Below are positions 33,092 through 41,975 of a stretch of 64,000 nucleotides of DNA, piece after piece (position 1 is the first letter of the stretch; every line of letters begins with the position of its first letter). The notes under the pieces were generated by a model that was not told the DNA's origin, did not search any database, and saw nothing but the letters and a program-made list of their open reading frames with translations. Origin of the DNA: an uncultured Sphingomonadaceae bacterium (lineage in GTDB: Bacteria; Pseudomonadota; Alphaproteobacteria; Sphingomonadales; Sphingomonadaceae); assembly GCA_903871605.1 (NCBI GenBank), contig CAIQHF010000018.1, positions 101,245 to 165,244 on the forward strand, read 5' to 3'. The translations under genes were made by a program, and so were the position numbers.

Positions 33092-34256
33092 GATCGTTGC
33101 CGACCCGCACCAATTCGCCCTGCGAGATAGAATCGGGCGGGTTGTCGACGATCTTCGCCTTGCGACCGAGGCCGGTCACCACCTCCACCGCGCCGCCAAG
33201 ATCGCGGCCGAGCGTCACCGGCTGCATGTGGATGTGCGCGTTCGCATCGACCATCGCGACCTGCGTGCCTGCCGCGCGGAAGACGAGGCTGCTCGACGGG
33301 ATCGTCACGGTGCCGGGTTGGCCGGGCACGGAGAACTTCACCTGCGCATAGCCGCCGGGCTTCAGCACCTCGCCGGGATTGTCGGCGACGAGCTGGACTT
33401 CCAGCGTGCCAGTCTGCGGGTTGATCGATCCCGAGGTGCCGATCACCCTGGCGTCGAAGGTGCGGCCAGGCTGGTCGGGCACGCTCAACGTCGCATCGAG
33501 GCCCGGGGTCATCGCCGCCGCATAGGTCTGCGGCACGCTGACGTAGAGGCGGATGCGGCGCACGTCGGCGACCGAGAACATCGGTTGCTGGGCGCTGGCG
33601 CCGGGGCCAACGAGATCGCCGATATCAACGGTGCGCTGGGTCACCACCCCCGCAAAGGGCGCACGCACGGTCGCGTAAGACTTGAGCGCCATCAGCCGGC
33701 CGAGATCCGCCTCCGCACCCTGCACGGCGGCATTTTTGGCGGCCAGGTCACCATTTTTCTCGTCCGCTTCCTGCGCGGAGACCGAGTGATCGGTGAGCAG
33801 GTCGTTCCAGCGTTCAGCAGTGGATTTGGCGAGCGAGGCGTCCGCCTTCGCCCTGGCCAGCGCGGCACGCGCCTGGATGATCTGCTGATCGAGTTCGGGT
33901 GTCTCGATCGTTCCGAGCGGCGTGCCGCCGCCGACCTGCGCGCCGATATCCTTTGACCAACCCTTCACATAGCCGCCGACGCGGGCGTAAAGCTTGGCGG
34001 CGGTCCATGCGGCCATGGTGCCGGGCAGTGTCAGGCCGTCGGTGGCGGCGGAATCCTTGACCGGAACCAAATGGACGGTCGGCACCGATCGCGCGTTCGA
34101 CCAGCGTTGCGCCTCGTGCGTGTTGCCGGCGCGGCTCATCGTTCCGACGACCACCACGCCGACCGCGACGACGGCCGCGACGACGCCGGCGACCTTCAGC
34201 CCCTTGGGCGCGGGAGCCTCCGCCGCTTGGGCATCGGTCATGGTGTCACTCTGCAT
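33084..34256 (-). CDS. RND efflux periplasmic adaptor (membrane fusion protein)
   Basis: A 390-residue HlyD-type adaptor. The N-terminal anchor is GLKVAGVVAAVVAVGVVVVG. The barrel-sandwich hybrid lies around YARVGGYVKGWSKDIGAQVG and VRAPFAGVVTQRTVDIGDLV, with an alpha-hairpin rich in Ala and Lys between them. The beta-barrel and membrane-proximal domains follow (VSVPQTYAAAM, GTLEVQLVADNPGEVLKPGG). It links the pump to the outer-membrane channel. The start at 34256 overlaps the pump gene's stop; ATG 34241 (MTDAQAAE) is an alternative. Confidence 0.93.
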   Translation of the reverse strand: MQSDTMTDAQAAEAPAPKGLKVAGVVAAVVAVGVVVVGTMSRAGNTHEAQRWSNARSVPTVHLVPVKDSAATDGLTLPGTMAAWTAAKLYARVGGYVKGWSKDIGAQVGGGTPLGTIETPELDQQIIQARAALARAKADASLAKSTAERWNDLLTDHSVSAQEADEKNGDLAAKNAAVQGAEADLGRLMALKSYATVRAPFAGVVTQRTVDIGDLVGPGASAQQPMFSVADVRRIRLYVSVPQTYAAAMTPGLDATLSVPDQPGRTFDARVIGTSGSINPQTGTLEVQLVADNPGEVLKPGGYAQVKFSVPGQPGTVTIPSSSLVFRAAGTQVAMVDANAHIHMQPVTLGRDLGGAVEVVTGLGRKAKIVDNPPDSISQGELVRVGNDHG

Positions 34257-37200
34257 AGACCAGCTGTCCTTCGGGGAAATCGGGGGACGGATCGGCCTTC
34301 CGGCCGTCCTTGCGGTGCGCGATCGAGAAGACGACCGGCACGAAGACGAGCGTGGCGATGGTCGCGCAGATCAGCCCGCCGATAACGGCGCGGCCGAGGG
34401 GCGCGTTCTGCTCGCCGCCCTCGCCCAGGCCGAGCGCCATCGGCGCCATGCCGATGATCATCGCGAGCGCGGTCATCAACACCGGGCGGAAGCGCGTGGC
34501 GCCGGCCTCGGCCGCGGCGCGCGTCGCATCGCCCAACTCGGCCAGCCGATCGCGAGCGAAGCTCGTCACCAGGACGGAGTTGGCCGTGGCGACGCCCATG
34601 CACATGATCGCGCCGGTGAGCGCCGGAACCGAGAGCGGCGTGTCCGTCGCGAACAGCATCCACACGATCCCGGCGAGCGCGGCCGGCAGCGCCGAGACGA
34701 TCACGGCCGGATCGACCCAGCTCTGGAAGTTCACGACGATCAGCAGGTAGATCAGCACGATCGCGCCAGCCAGGCCGAGGATGAGACCGGTGAAGGCGGT
34801 GTTCATCGTCTCGACCTGACCGCGCAGCTTGACAGTCGCGCCCTTGGGCAGGTCGCCCTTGGTATGATCGAGGATCTTCCGGATGTCGCCCGAGACGGCG
34901 CCGAGATCGCGGCCCTGCGTCGTCGCATAGACGTCGTAGGCGGGCTGCACCGCATAATGCGAGATCACCGCCGGCGACGGCTCGCGGTGCATCGTGCCCA
35001 GCGCGCCAAGCAGCTGGAAATCGCCCGGCTTGGCGCCGGTGACCGGAATGTTGGCCATGTCGGCCATGGAGTCGGTGCGGTATTGCGGCGTCTGCACGAC
35101 GATCGGGTAGGAGACGCCGTTGCGCGGATTCAGCCAGAAGGCGGGGGCGACCTGGAAGCTGCCGGCGAGGTTGACCGCGAGGCTCCTGGTCACGTCGTTT
35201 TCTGTGATTCCGAGGCGATCGGCCTGGGTGCGGTCGACGTCGAAGCCCAGCTCCGGATAGTCGCTCGCCTGCTGGAGGCGCACGTCGGCGATGCCCGCGA
35301 CATGGCCCAGCTTCTCGACCAGTTCGTGCGCGTAGGTCTCGTTGGCCTTTACGTCCGGCCCAGTGACCATCACGTCGATCGGGGCCGGCGCGCCGAAGTT
35401 CAGGATCTGGCTGATGATGTCGGCGGGCAGGAAGGAGAAGGTCGATCCCGGGAATGCATCGGGCAGCGCCTTACGCAGCGCCTTCACGTAGCCGGCGGTC
35501 GGCTTGTGATCCTTGCTGAGCGTGATCAGGATGTCGCCATCCTGCGGGCCGACGCCACCGGTGTTGGAGTAGGCGCGATTGATGCCCGAAACGGGAAGCC
35601 CGATATTGTCGACGATCGACACCAGTTCGTCGCGCGGGATCTGCCCGCGAATGCGATCCTCGATATGATCGAACAGGGCCGCGGTCTCCTCCAGGCGCGT
35701 GCCGACCGGCGCGCGGACGTGGAGGTTGATCTGGCCGGCATCGACCGTCGGGAAGAAGTTGCGGCCGAGCAGCGGGATCAGCGCGAAGGAGATCAGCACC
35801 ACGCCGAGAAAGGCGGGGATGAAGACGCGGCGGCGGGCCAGCGCGAATTCGAGGATCGAGACATAATAGGTCCGCACCGTCTCGAAGCGATGTTCGAAGC
35901 CCTGCTGGAATCGCCGGAACGGGTTGCGGCTCTTGGGGCGGCCGGCCATCGCGTCGTGGCTCGACATGATGTCGACCGTGTGCTCGGTCGCGTGATCGCG
36001 CAGCAGGTAATTGCCCATCGTCGGCACCAAGGTGCGCGAGAGCACGAAGCTGGCGATCATCGCGAACACCACGGCCTTGGCCATCGGCGCGAACAGGAAG
36101 CCGGCGATACCCGGCAGGAAGAACATCGGCACGAAGGCTATGCAGATGCACAGCAGCGAGACGAAAGCCGGGCCGACGATCTGACGCGCACCGTCGAGGA
36201 TCGCCTCACGGACTTGCTTGCCCTGCGCGAGGTGCCAGTTGATGTTCTCGATGGTCACGGTGGCGTCGTCGACGAGGATACCGACGGCAAGCGCGAGGCC
36301 GCCCAGCGTCATGATGTTGAGCGTCTCGCCCGTCGCGGACAGCATCGCCACGGCGGCAAGGATGGCGAGCGGGATCGAGGCGGCGATGATCACCGTCGAC
36401 CGCCACGATCCCAGGAAGAGCAGGATCATCAGCGAGGTTAGCGTCGCGGCAATCACGCCTTCGCGCACCACGCCCGACACCGCCGCCTTCACGAATAGCG
36501 ACTGGTCGGACAGCGGCTGGACGCTGAGGCTGGCGGGCAGCGTCTCCTTGAGCTTGGGCAGTAGCGCCTTAACCTGGTCGACGATCGCGATGGTCGAGGC
36601 GGAGCCGGACTTCAGCACCGTCATCAGCACCGCGCGGCGCCCGTCGACACGCACCTCGTTGCGCTGCGGCGGCGATCCGTCGCGGACGTGGGCGACGTCG
36701 CGCATGTAGACGGTGGTGCCGTCGACCGTCTTGATCGGAAGGTTGTTGAGCTGGTCGACCACCTCGGGCGAGTTGTTGAGGCGGACATTATATTCGTACT
36801 GGCCGATCTTGGTGGTGCCGGCCGGCACGATCTGGTTCTGCGCCGCCAGCGCCGCACCGACATCGGTGGCCGAAAGCTTGCGGGCCTGGAGGAGATCGGG
36901 ATCGAGGTCGATCTGGATCTGCCGCTCCTTGCCGCCGTAGGGCGACGGGATCGCAGCGCCCTGTACCGAGGCGAGCGACGGGCGGATGAAATTCTGCCCG
37001 AGGTCGAAGATCTTTTGTTCGGAAAGATCCCCCGAGGACAGCGCCAGCTGCAGGATCGGCACCGTCGAGGCGTTGTAGTTCAGGATCAGCGGCGGTGTGA
37101 TGCCCGGCGGCATCTGCTTCAGCACGGTCTGGCTGACAGAGGTGACCTGCGCGGTCGCGGTGCGGATGTCGACGCCCGGCCGGAAGAAGATCTTCACGAT

Positions 37201-37479
37201 GCCGATGCCGTTCAGCGACTGGCTTTCGATATGATCGATATCGTTGACCGTCGTCGAGAGCTGGCGCTCGTAATAATAGACGACGCGCCCCGCCATGTCC
37301 TGCGGCGGCAGGCCGCGATAGGTCCACACCGCCGCGATCACCGGGATCTTGATGTCCGGGAAGATATCAGTTGCGGTGCCCTCCCAGGCGATCGAGCCCG
37401 ACAGGAGGATCAGGATCGCGAGGACGACGAAGGTATATGGCTTGCTAAGCGCAAGCTTGACGAGCTGAAGCATGGCCAT
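34246..37479 (-). CDS. RND efflux pump, inner-membrane permease (AcrB/HAE-like)
   Basis: A protein of about 1077 residues with two repeats of six helices and large periplasmic loops. The N-terminus YTFVVLAILILLSG is helix 1. TATDIFPDIKIPVI is the classical loop start, and GLALAVGILVDDATVTIENI carries the Asp pair of the proton relay. GAIMCMGVATANSVLVTSFA is the matching helix in the second half. It exports substrates from the membrane or periplasm by proton antiport; drugs are more likely than metal ions given the HAE-like Asp pair, but the substrate is unknown. Possible starts are GTG 37494, ATG 37479 and ATG 37473. The 18-bp palindrome lies about 100 bp upstream. Confidence 0.93.
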   Translation of the reverse strand: MAMLQLVKLALSKPYTFVVLAILILLSGSIAWEGTATDIFPDIKIPVIAAVWTYRGLPPQDMAGRVVYYYERQLSTTVNDIDHIESQSLNGIGIVKIFFRPGVDIRTATAQVTSVSQTVLKQMPPGITPPLILNYNASTVPILQLALSSGDLSEQKIFDLGQNFIRPSLASVQGAAIPSPYGGKERQIQIDLDPDLLQARKLSATDVGAALAAQNQIVPAGTTKIGQYEYNVRLNNSPEVVDQLNNLPIKTVDGTTVYMRDVAHVRDGSPPQRNEVRVDGRRAVLMTVLKSGSASTIAIVDQVKALLPKLKETLPASLSVQPLSDQSLFVKAAVSGVVREGVIAATLTSLMILLFLGSWRSTVIIAASIPLAILAAVAMLSATGETLNIMTLGGLALAVGILVDDATVTIENINWHLAQGKQVREAILDGARQIVGPAFVSLLCICIAFVPMFFLPGIAGFLFAPMAKAVVFAMIASFVLSRTLVPTMGNYLLRDHATEHTVDIMSSHDAMAGRPKSRNPFRRFQQGFEHRFETVRTYYVSILEFALARRRVFIPAFLGVVLISFALIPLLGRNFFPTVDAGQINLHVRAPVGTRLEETAALFDHIEDRIRGQIPRDELVSIVDNIGLPVSGINRAYSNTGGVGPQDGDILITLSKDHKPTAGYVKALRKALPDAFPGSTFSFLPADIISQILNFGAPAPIDVMVTGPDVKANETYAHELVEKLGHVAGIADVRLQQASDYPELGFDVDRTQADRLGITENDVTRSLAVNLAGSFQVAPAFWLNPRNGVSYPIVVQTPQYRTDSMADMANIPVTGAKPGDFQLLGALGTMHREPSPAVISHYAVQPAYDVYATTQGRDLGAVSGDIRKILDHTKGDLPKGATVKLRGQVETMNTAFTGLILGLAGAIVLIYLLIVVNFQSWVDPAVIVSALPAALAGIVWMLFATDTPLSVPALTGAIMCMGVATANSVLVTSFARDRLAELGDATRAAAEAGATRFRPVLMTALAMIIGMAPMALGLGEGGEQNAPLGRAVIGGLICATIATLVFVPVVFSIAHRKDGRKADPSPDFPEGQLVYAE

Positions 37480-37578
37480 CCCGATGGCGGACACTGTGCC
37501 GGCGGCGCTGGCGCGAGGGGATGAGGCGCCTTGGCACCACCGACGCCGGCCTCATCGGCCGGGTGGCGCGCTCAGGCT

Positions 37579-37596
37579 AGTGAAATGAATTTCACG
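37579..37596. promoter_or_regulatory. Palindromic operator candidate 1, upstream of RND operon
   Basis: AGTGAAATGAATTTCACG: half-sites GTGAAAT and ATTTCAC around two central bases. It lies 100 bp before the pump start and overlaps the last codons of the histidine kinase gene. Copies 2 and 3 are at 40353 and 41850. Confidence 0.68.
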
Positions 37597-39010
37597 GCTG
37601 AATCGAGCGCTCGGCGTGGTCGGGCATGAGGATGCGGACGATCAGTCCCGGGTCCGCATCATCCAGTGTCAAAGTAAATTGATGGAGATGGACGATGGCG
37701 ACCACGACGCTTAGCCCCAGTCCCGATCCGGGGATTTGCGACGACGCCTCGCCACGATCAAAACGACGGAGCACCGACTGGCGCTGGTCTTGCGCGATGC
37801 CAGGGCCATTGTCCCGCACCTCGACGACCACGCCTCGTTCGTCGCGCGACACGGCAAGATCGACCTCTCCGTTCTGGGGGACGAACTTGATGGCATTGTC
37901 GATCAGGTTGCTGAGTGCCTCGAACAGCAGGCTCTGATCGCCGAAAACCACGGCGTCGGGCAGCGCATGCGAAGCGAGGCGGATGCCGCGCTCCTCGGCG
38001 AGCGGCTGATAAAGATCGAAGACCGAGGCGAGCAGCGGATCGAGCGCCACCTCGGCGAACCCGGACCTGCGGCTGCCCGCCTCGATCTCCGAGATGCGGA
38101 GCAGCGCGGTGAAACGCTCGAGCACAGTGTCGAGGTCGGCGATCACGAGGTCCAGCCGCCCGGCCGTGGCGGGATCGACATCCTCCTGGCGTCGCGCGCG
38201 ATCGAGGTGGCTGCGCATTCGGGTCAGTGGCGTGCGCAGGTCGTGCGCGATGGCGTCGGTGACCGACTTGACCTGTCCGATGACGCGCCCCACTTCGTCG
38301 ACCATAGTGTTGACCGTGCCGGCCAGCAGATCGAGCTCGTCGCCGCGGCCGAGGATCGGCATGCGCTGCTCCAGATGCCCGGCGGCGATCTCCTGGGCCG
38401 TGCGTTGCAACTGCCCTACGCGCCGCAGCGGGGCGAGGCTGAGCGCGATCGCCGTCCCCACGATCAGCAGCCCGATCACGAGCGCACTAGCGATCAGCAC
38501 GATCGTCACCCGCCAGCGCAGGTCGACCAGCGGGGTAATGTCCCGGCCGATCAGCAGCGTCTCGCCGGTCGGCAGGCGCTCGGCGAGCAGGCGGATCGGG
38601 CCGTGATGGCCTTGGCGCTCGGGTATCTCGCGCATGTGTCCCGGCGTGAACCCGGACGAGCCACGCAAATTGCCGGCGATCTGTTGACCCTTGGGATCGA
38701 GCAGGCCGTAATAGGTCAGCTCGCTGGTGTTGCGGGCCATGGCGAGATTTACCTCGTCGCGCAGCGAACGCGGCGGTTTAGCGATCAGCCGCGCAGCGTC
38801 GATGCGTAGGATGCGGTCGCTGCGCGCATTGAGCTCGCGCGCCGAGAGCGCGTAGATCAGCACCGTCAGCATCACCACGCCGATCAGTGCCACGCCGCCG
38901 AGCAGCAGGGTCAGGCGGAACGTGCTGGTGTTGCGGATGTCGCGCAGGCGCAAGCGCTCGGTGGTCGTTCGGAGAAGCGGCGAGGGGCGCATCCCGCCCC
39001 GTATAATCAA
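37592..39010 (-). CDS. Sensor histidine kinase controlling the efflux regulon
   Basis: A 472-residue inner-membrane kinase. Helix 1 (FRLTLLLGGVALIGVVMLTV) and helix 2 (VTIVLIASALVIGLLIVGTA) bracket a short periplasmic domain, and a HAMP linker follows. The phosphoacceptor box is TDAIAHDLRTPLTRMRSHLD; the ATPase domain has ALSNLIDNAIKFV, VRDNGPGIA and GSGLGLSVVV. It is closely related to the kinase at 40292 (shared RDIRNTSTFRLT start and LSAREL segment). Its N-terminus overlaps the stop of the response regulator gene upstream, so the two form an operon, followed by the pump genes. Confidence 0.92.
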   Translation of the reverse strand: MIIRGGMRPSPLLRTTTERLRLRDIRNTSTFRLTLLLGGVALIGVVMLTVLIYALSARELNARSDRILRIDAARLIAKPPRSLRDEVNLAMARNTSELTYYGLLDPKGQQIAGNLRGSSGFTPGHMREIPERQGHHGPIRLLAERLPTGETLLIGRDITPLVDLRWRVTIVLIASALVIGLLIVGTAIALSLAPLRRVGQLQRTAQEIAAGHLEQRMPILGRGDELDLLAGTVNTMVDEVGRVIGQVKSVTDAIAHDLRTPLTRMRSHLDRARRQEDVDPATAGRLDLVIADLDTVLERFTALLRISEIEAGSRRSGFAEVALDPLLASVFDLYQPLAEERGIRLASHALPDAVVFGDQSLLFEALSNLIDNAIKFVPQNGEVDLAVSRDERGVVVEVRDNGPGIAQDQRQSVLRRFDRGEASSQIPGSGLGLSVVVAIVHLHQFTLTLDDADPGLIVRILMPDHAERSIQP

Positions 39011-39687
39011 ACCGCGTCGAGGCGGTAGCCTTCACCCTTCACGGTAACGATCGCCGAGGGCTTGCCGGGGCGGTCGAGCTTCTTGCGCAAGCGCGCAATG
39101 TGGACGTTGATCAAATTGGCGCCAGGATCGAAATAATAGCCCCACACCTTCTCGAAGATGATCTTGCGGCTGACGATGTCGCCGGCATGGCGCGCAAGGA
39201 ATTCGAGCAGCCGCAATTCCATGTGAAGCAAGCGGATAGGCTCGCCGTCGACCTTCACTTTGCGGCGGATGAGGTCGATCTCGATCCCGCCGACCCGGAG
39301 GATCGCCTCGTCCGCCGGCTGCTGCGCCTGGCGGCGAAGCAGCACCTCCACACGCATCGCCATCTCGTTGGAGGCGAAGGGCTTGGTCATGTAATCGTCG
39401 CCGCCGGCCCGCAAGCCCGCGATGCGCTCGTCCACGTCCGAGAGCGCGCTGATCATCAGCACGGGGAGGTGGATACGCCGTTCGCGCAAACGCTCGACCA
39501 AGGCAAGGCCGTCGATGCCCGGCAGCATCCGGTCGAGCGTGATGAGATCGAAGGGTTCGCGCGTGGCCTCGTCGAGGCCCGTGTCGCCATTATCGGCGTG
39601 GACCGTCTCGTGGCCGTGCGCGCCCAATTCCGTGACGATCTCCTGCGCGGTGGCAGCGTCGTCCTCGATCACCAATATGCGAGCCAT
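39007..39687 (-). CDS. OmpR-family response regulator of the efflux regulon
   Basis: A 226-residue regulator with a receiver domain (VIEDD, phospho-acceptor Asp52 in TLDRMLPG, DDYMTKPF) and an OmpR-type winged helix (PIRLLHMELRLLEFLARHAG, NVHIARLRKKLDRPGK, then the wing VKGEGYRLDAV). It is the only response regulator near two paralogous kinases and three copies of an 18-bp palindrome, so it is the best candidate to bind that site and switch the RND pump, the small exported protein, the second kinase and the porin. It reads directly into the kinase gene. Confidence 0.93.
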   Translation of the reverse strand: MARILVIEDDAATAQEIVTELGAHGHETVHADNGDTGLDEATREPFDLITLDRMLPGIDGLALVERLRERRIHLPVLMISALSDVDERIAGLRAGGDDYMTKPFASNEMAMRVEVLLRRQAQQPADEAILRVGGIEIDLIRRKVKVDGEPIRLLHMELRLLEFLARHAGDIVSRKIIFEKVWGYYFDPGANLINVHIARLRKKLDRPGKPSAIVTVKGEGYRLDAV

Positions 39688-39741
39688 GATCGTTTCTTAG
39701 GCCCGGCCGCCGACACCGCAAGGGCGGCGGTCGGCATCCGA

Positions 39742-40167
39742 TCAGCTCCGTACCCAACTCCGGTTGACCGCGAGGCTCTGCACCTGGTCGCCGGTGAGGT
39801 TCAGCCGCACGTTCCAGTGCACCGCATCGACATATTCGTCGCGCGTCTCGACATCGAAATAGGTGCAGCGCTCGGACACGGCATCACGCCGGCGGCAATG
39901 CGCGCCAGCACGGGCGAGAACCGCCTCGGCGTCCGCGCGGGATGTGCCGGCGGGGATCGCGGCGCTGATCGCGTCGACGGCCGGGGCAATGTCCGCCACC
40001 GAACTATGCTCGACGATGTCGGCGGACTGGTTCGACGGGAGGAGCGGATCTCGCGGCTGCTGATATTCGAGCGCCGCGAAGCTGAGGCCAGGCTGGGCAG
40101 CGGCGGCGATGCCGGCGCAAGCAATCACCGTCCCCACCGATGCGAGGGCAAGCAATACCTTCTTCAT
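39742..40167 (-). CDS. Small exported protein, paralogue of the 31252 gene
   Basis: A 141-residue secreted protein with signal peptide MKKVLLALASVGTVIACAG and cleavage near AAAQ. The mature part shares PAGTS, the two Cys residues (AGAHC and ERCTYFD), VDAVHWNVRLNLTGDQVQSL and a terminal Arg with the protein at 31252. Both lie beside the RND/two-component block, one at each side. A copy of the palindrome lies about 185 bp upstream, so it is probably in the same regulon. I recognise no named family; a periplasmic sensor accessory or ligand-binding role is possible. Confidence 0.7.
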   Translation of the reverse strand: MKKVLLALASVGTVIACAGIAAAAQPGLSFAALEYQQPRDPLLPSNQSADIVEHSSVADIAPAVDAISAAIPAGTSRADAEAVLARAGAHCRRRDAVSERCTYFDVETRDEYVDAVHWNVRLNLTGDQVQSLAVNRSWVRS

Positions 40168-40291
40168 GTAAGAAGACTCCGAAAAATGGGTGCCGTCACC
40201 GGCAGTCGAGCGGACTGCCGGTGACGTATTTTCGTCGGCGAGCGGGCCGACGACCCAATTAAGGGGCCGGCTCGCAAGCGGTGGGCGGGGC

Positions 40292-41731
40292 TTAAACCGC
40301 TACCGCTTCCTGTCCGGCCCCATCCAGATGCGCTGCTGGGCTCGCCCCGGCTAGTGAAATGAATTTCACTGCTTCCTCGCTTCCATGGCCGTGACAGCGG
40401 ACTTCCACCACCAGCCCCGGGAGCCCGTCGCGGAACCCCAACGTGAAGCCGTGCAGGTGCAGGATCGCGACGACGAGGCTCAGCCCCAACCCGTTGCCGG
40501 GCACCTCGGCGGCGTTGCTGCCGCGATGGAAGCGGCGGATCACGGCCTGGCGCTCGTCTGCGGCAATGCCAGTCCCGGTATCGCGCACCTCGATCACAGG
40601 GCCGTGCGCATCCGTCGCCAGAGCCAATGTCACCCGACCGCCCGGCGGGGTGAACTTGAGGGCATTGTCGACCAGATTGCTCAGCGCCTCGAACAGCAAT
40701 TTCTCGTCACCGGGCGCGGTCCCACGCTCGGCTACATCCAGCATCAGGGTGATGCCCTGATCCTCGGCAAGCGGCTCGTACAGCTCCTGCATGCGGGCCA
40801 GCAGTGCAGCGAGATCGACCGGCTCGAAGCCCGCCCGGCGGCGTCCTGCCTCCAGCTCCGAGATTCGCAGAAGCGCCCCGAATCGCTCCAGCACGGTATC
40901 GAGATCGCTCGTCGCGGCGTCGATCATGCGGACGGCCGGGGCCTGCACCTCGCTCGATTGGCTCAGCCGGTAGAGCTGGCTGCGTACGCGGGTGAGCGGC
41001 GTGCGGAGGTCGTGCGCGATCGCATCGGTCACGCCCTTCACCTGCCCGATTGCGCGCTCGATCTCGTCGATCATCTGGTTGACCGTGCCGGCGAACAGGT
41101 CGAGCTCGTCGCCGCGCCCGGCAAGCGGCATGCGCGCCTCCAGGTCGCCGCCCGAGATCGTCTCGATCGCGCGCTGCAGATCGCGTACCCGCCGCAGCGG
41201 CGCGAGGCTGAGCAGGAAGCCGCAGAACAGCACCGCGATCACCGTGATCAGTCCGCTGGCGATCAGGATCATCAGCACCTGCCGCCGCAGGTCGACCACC
41301 GGCGAGATATCGCGTCCGATCAGCAGCGTCTCCTGCGACGGCGTCTCGACCGCGAGCAGCCGCATCGGTTTCCCATCGCCCGCCACGCGCTCAACGGGCG
41401 TGTCGTTTGGCGGCAGGTCGCCCACGCGGATGTCACCGGCGACATGATCGCCGTCGATCGAGCGCAACTCGAAATAGTTGAGCCCGCCGGCGCTGCGCGC
41501 GATCTCGCCGCGAATGCGATTGGGCAGCGTGTCGGCCGACGTCTGCTCCAGCATCGCTGCCTCAAGTCGCAGGATGCGATCGCTGCGCCGCGTGAGCTCG
41601 CGCGCCGACAGGCCGTAGATGAGCCCCAACAGGATGGTGACACCCAGCAGGAACACCACGCCGAACAGGAAGGTCAGCCGGAACGTGCTGGTGTTGCGGA
41701 TATCGCGGACGCGCAGGCGATCAGCCAGCAT
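40292..41731 (-). CDS. Second sensor histidine kinase, paralogue of the 37592 kinase
   Basis: A 479-residue kinase sharing with the 37592 protein the start RDIRNTSTFRLT, the segment LIYGLSAREL, a second helix leading to LSLAPLRRVRDLQRAIE, and the catalytic boxes TDAIAHDLRTPLTRVRSQLY, ALSNLVDNALKFTPPGG, VRDTGTGIA and GNGLGLSLVVA. It has no response regulator of its own, so it probably feeds into the regulator at 39007. Its C-terminal tail is longer and crosses palindrome copy 2 (40353-40370 encodes KFISLAG). Confidence 0.9.
   Translation of the reverse strand: MLADRLRVRDIRNTSTFRLTFLFGVVFLLGVTILLGLIYGLSARELTRRSDRILRLEAAMLEQTSADTLPNRIRGEIARSAGGLNYFELRSIDGDHVAGDIRVGDLPPNDTPVERVAGDGKPMRLLAVETPSQETLLIGRDISPVVDLRRQVLMILIASGLITVIAVLFCGFLLSLAPLRRVRDLQRAIETISGGDLEARMPLAGRGDELDLFAGTVNQMIDEIERAIGQVKGVTDAIAHDLRTPLTRVRSQLYRLSQSSEVQAPAVRMIDAATSDLDTVLERFGALLRISELEAGRRRAGFEPVDLAALLARMQELYEPLAEDQGITLMLDVAERGTAPGDEKLLFEALSNLVDNALKFTPPGGRVTLALATDAHGPVIEVRDTGTGIAADERQAVIRRFHRGSNAAEVPGNGLGLSLVVAILHLHGFTLGFRDGLPGLVVEVRCHGHGSEEAVKFISLAGASPAAHLDGAGQEAVAV
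40353..40370. promoter_or_regulatory. Palindromic operator candidate 2, upstream of small exported protein gene
   Basis: AGTGAAATGAATTTCACT, a perfect 8-bp dyad on each side of two central bases. It lies about 185 bp upstream of the exported-protein gene at 39742-40167 and inside the end of the second kinase gene. Its flank GGCT before the site is shared with copy 1. Confidence 0.7.
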
Positions 41732-41849
41732 CGGATTCGACAGGTATCATAGCAAACTCGGAGGGCTCTGCGCCTAGACGCAGTTCATCGCGCGCGAACC
41801 GCCCTCCCGCGTTTACAAATTCGATTAGGACTATTCAGGTATATGGCAA

Positions 41850-41867
41850 AGTGAAATAAATTTCACT
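41850..41867. promoter_or_regulatory. Palindromic operator candidate 3, between kinase and porin genes
   Basis: AGTGAAATAAATTTCACT lies in the divergent region, about 120 bp before the second kinase's start and about 110 bp before the porin's start, so it could control both genes. Confidence 0.72.
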
Positions 41868-41975
41868 CCCGGTTATCGCCTGTATTAGAATGTAGAACTA
41901 GAAGTGTAACATAACAGTCACGCGATCTTCCTAGCGGCGCTTGGCAGGTTCCAACCTACCAAGGGGCAAGACATC

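Noticed and set aside
33994..36441. An 815-codon plus-strand open frame antisense to the RND pump
   Set aside because: Long antisense frames are expected in high-GC genes with strong third-position bias; the product is Arg/Asp/Gly-rich without known motifs, whereas the minus strand encodes an unmistakable RND permease.
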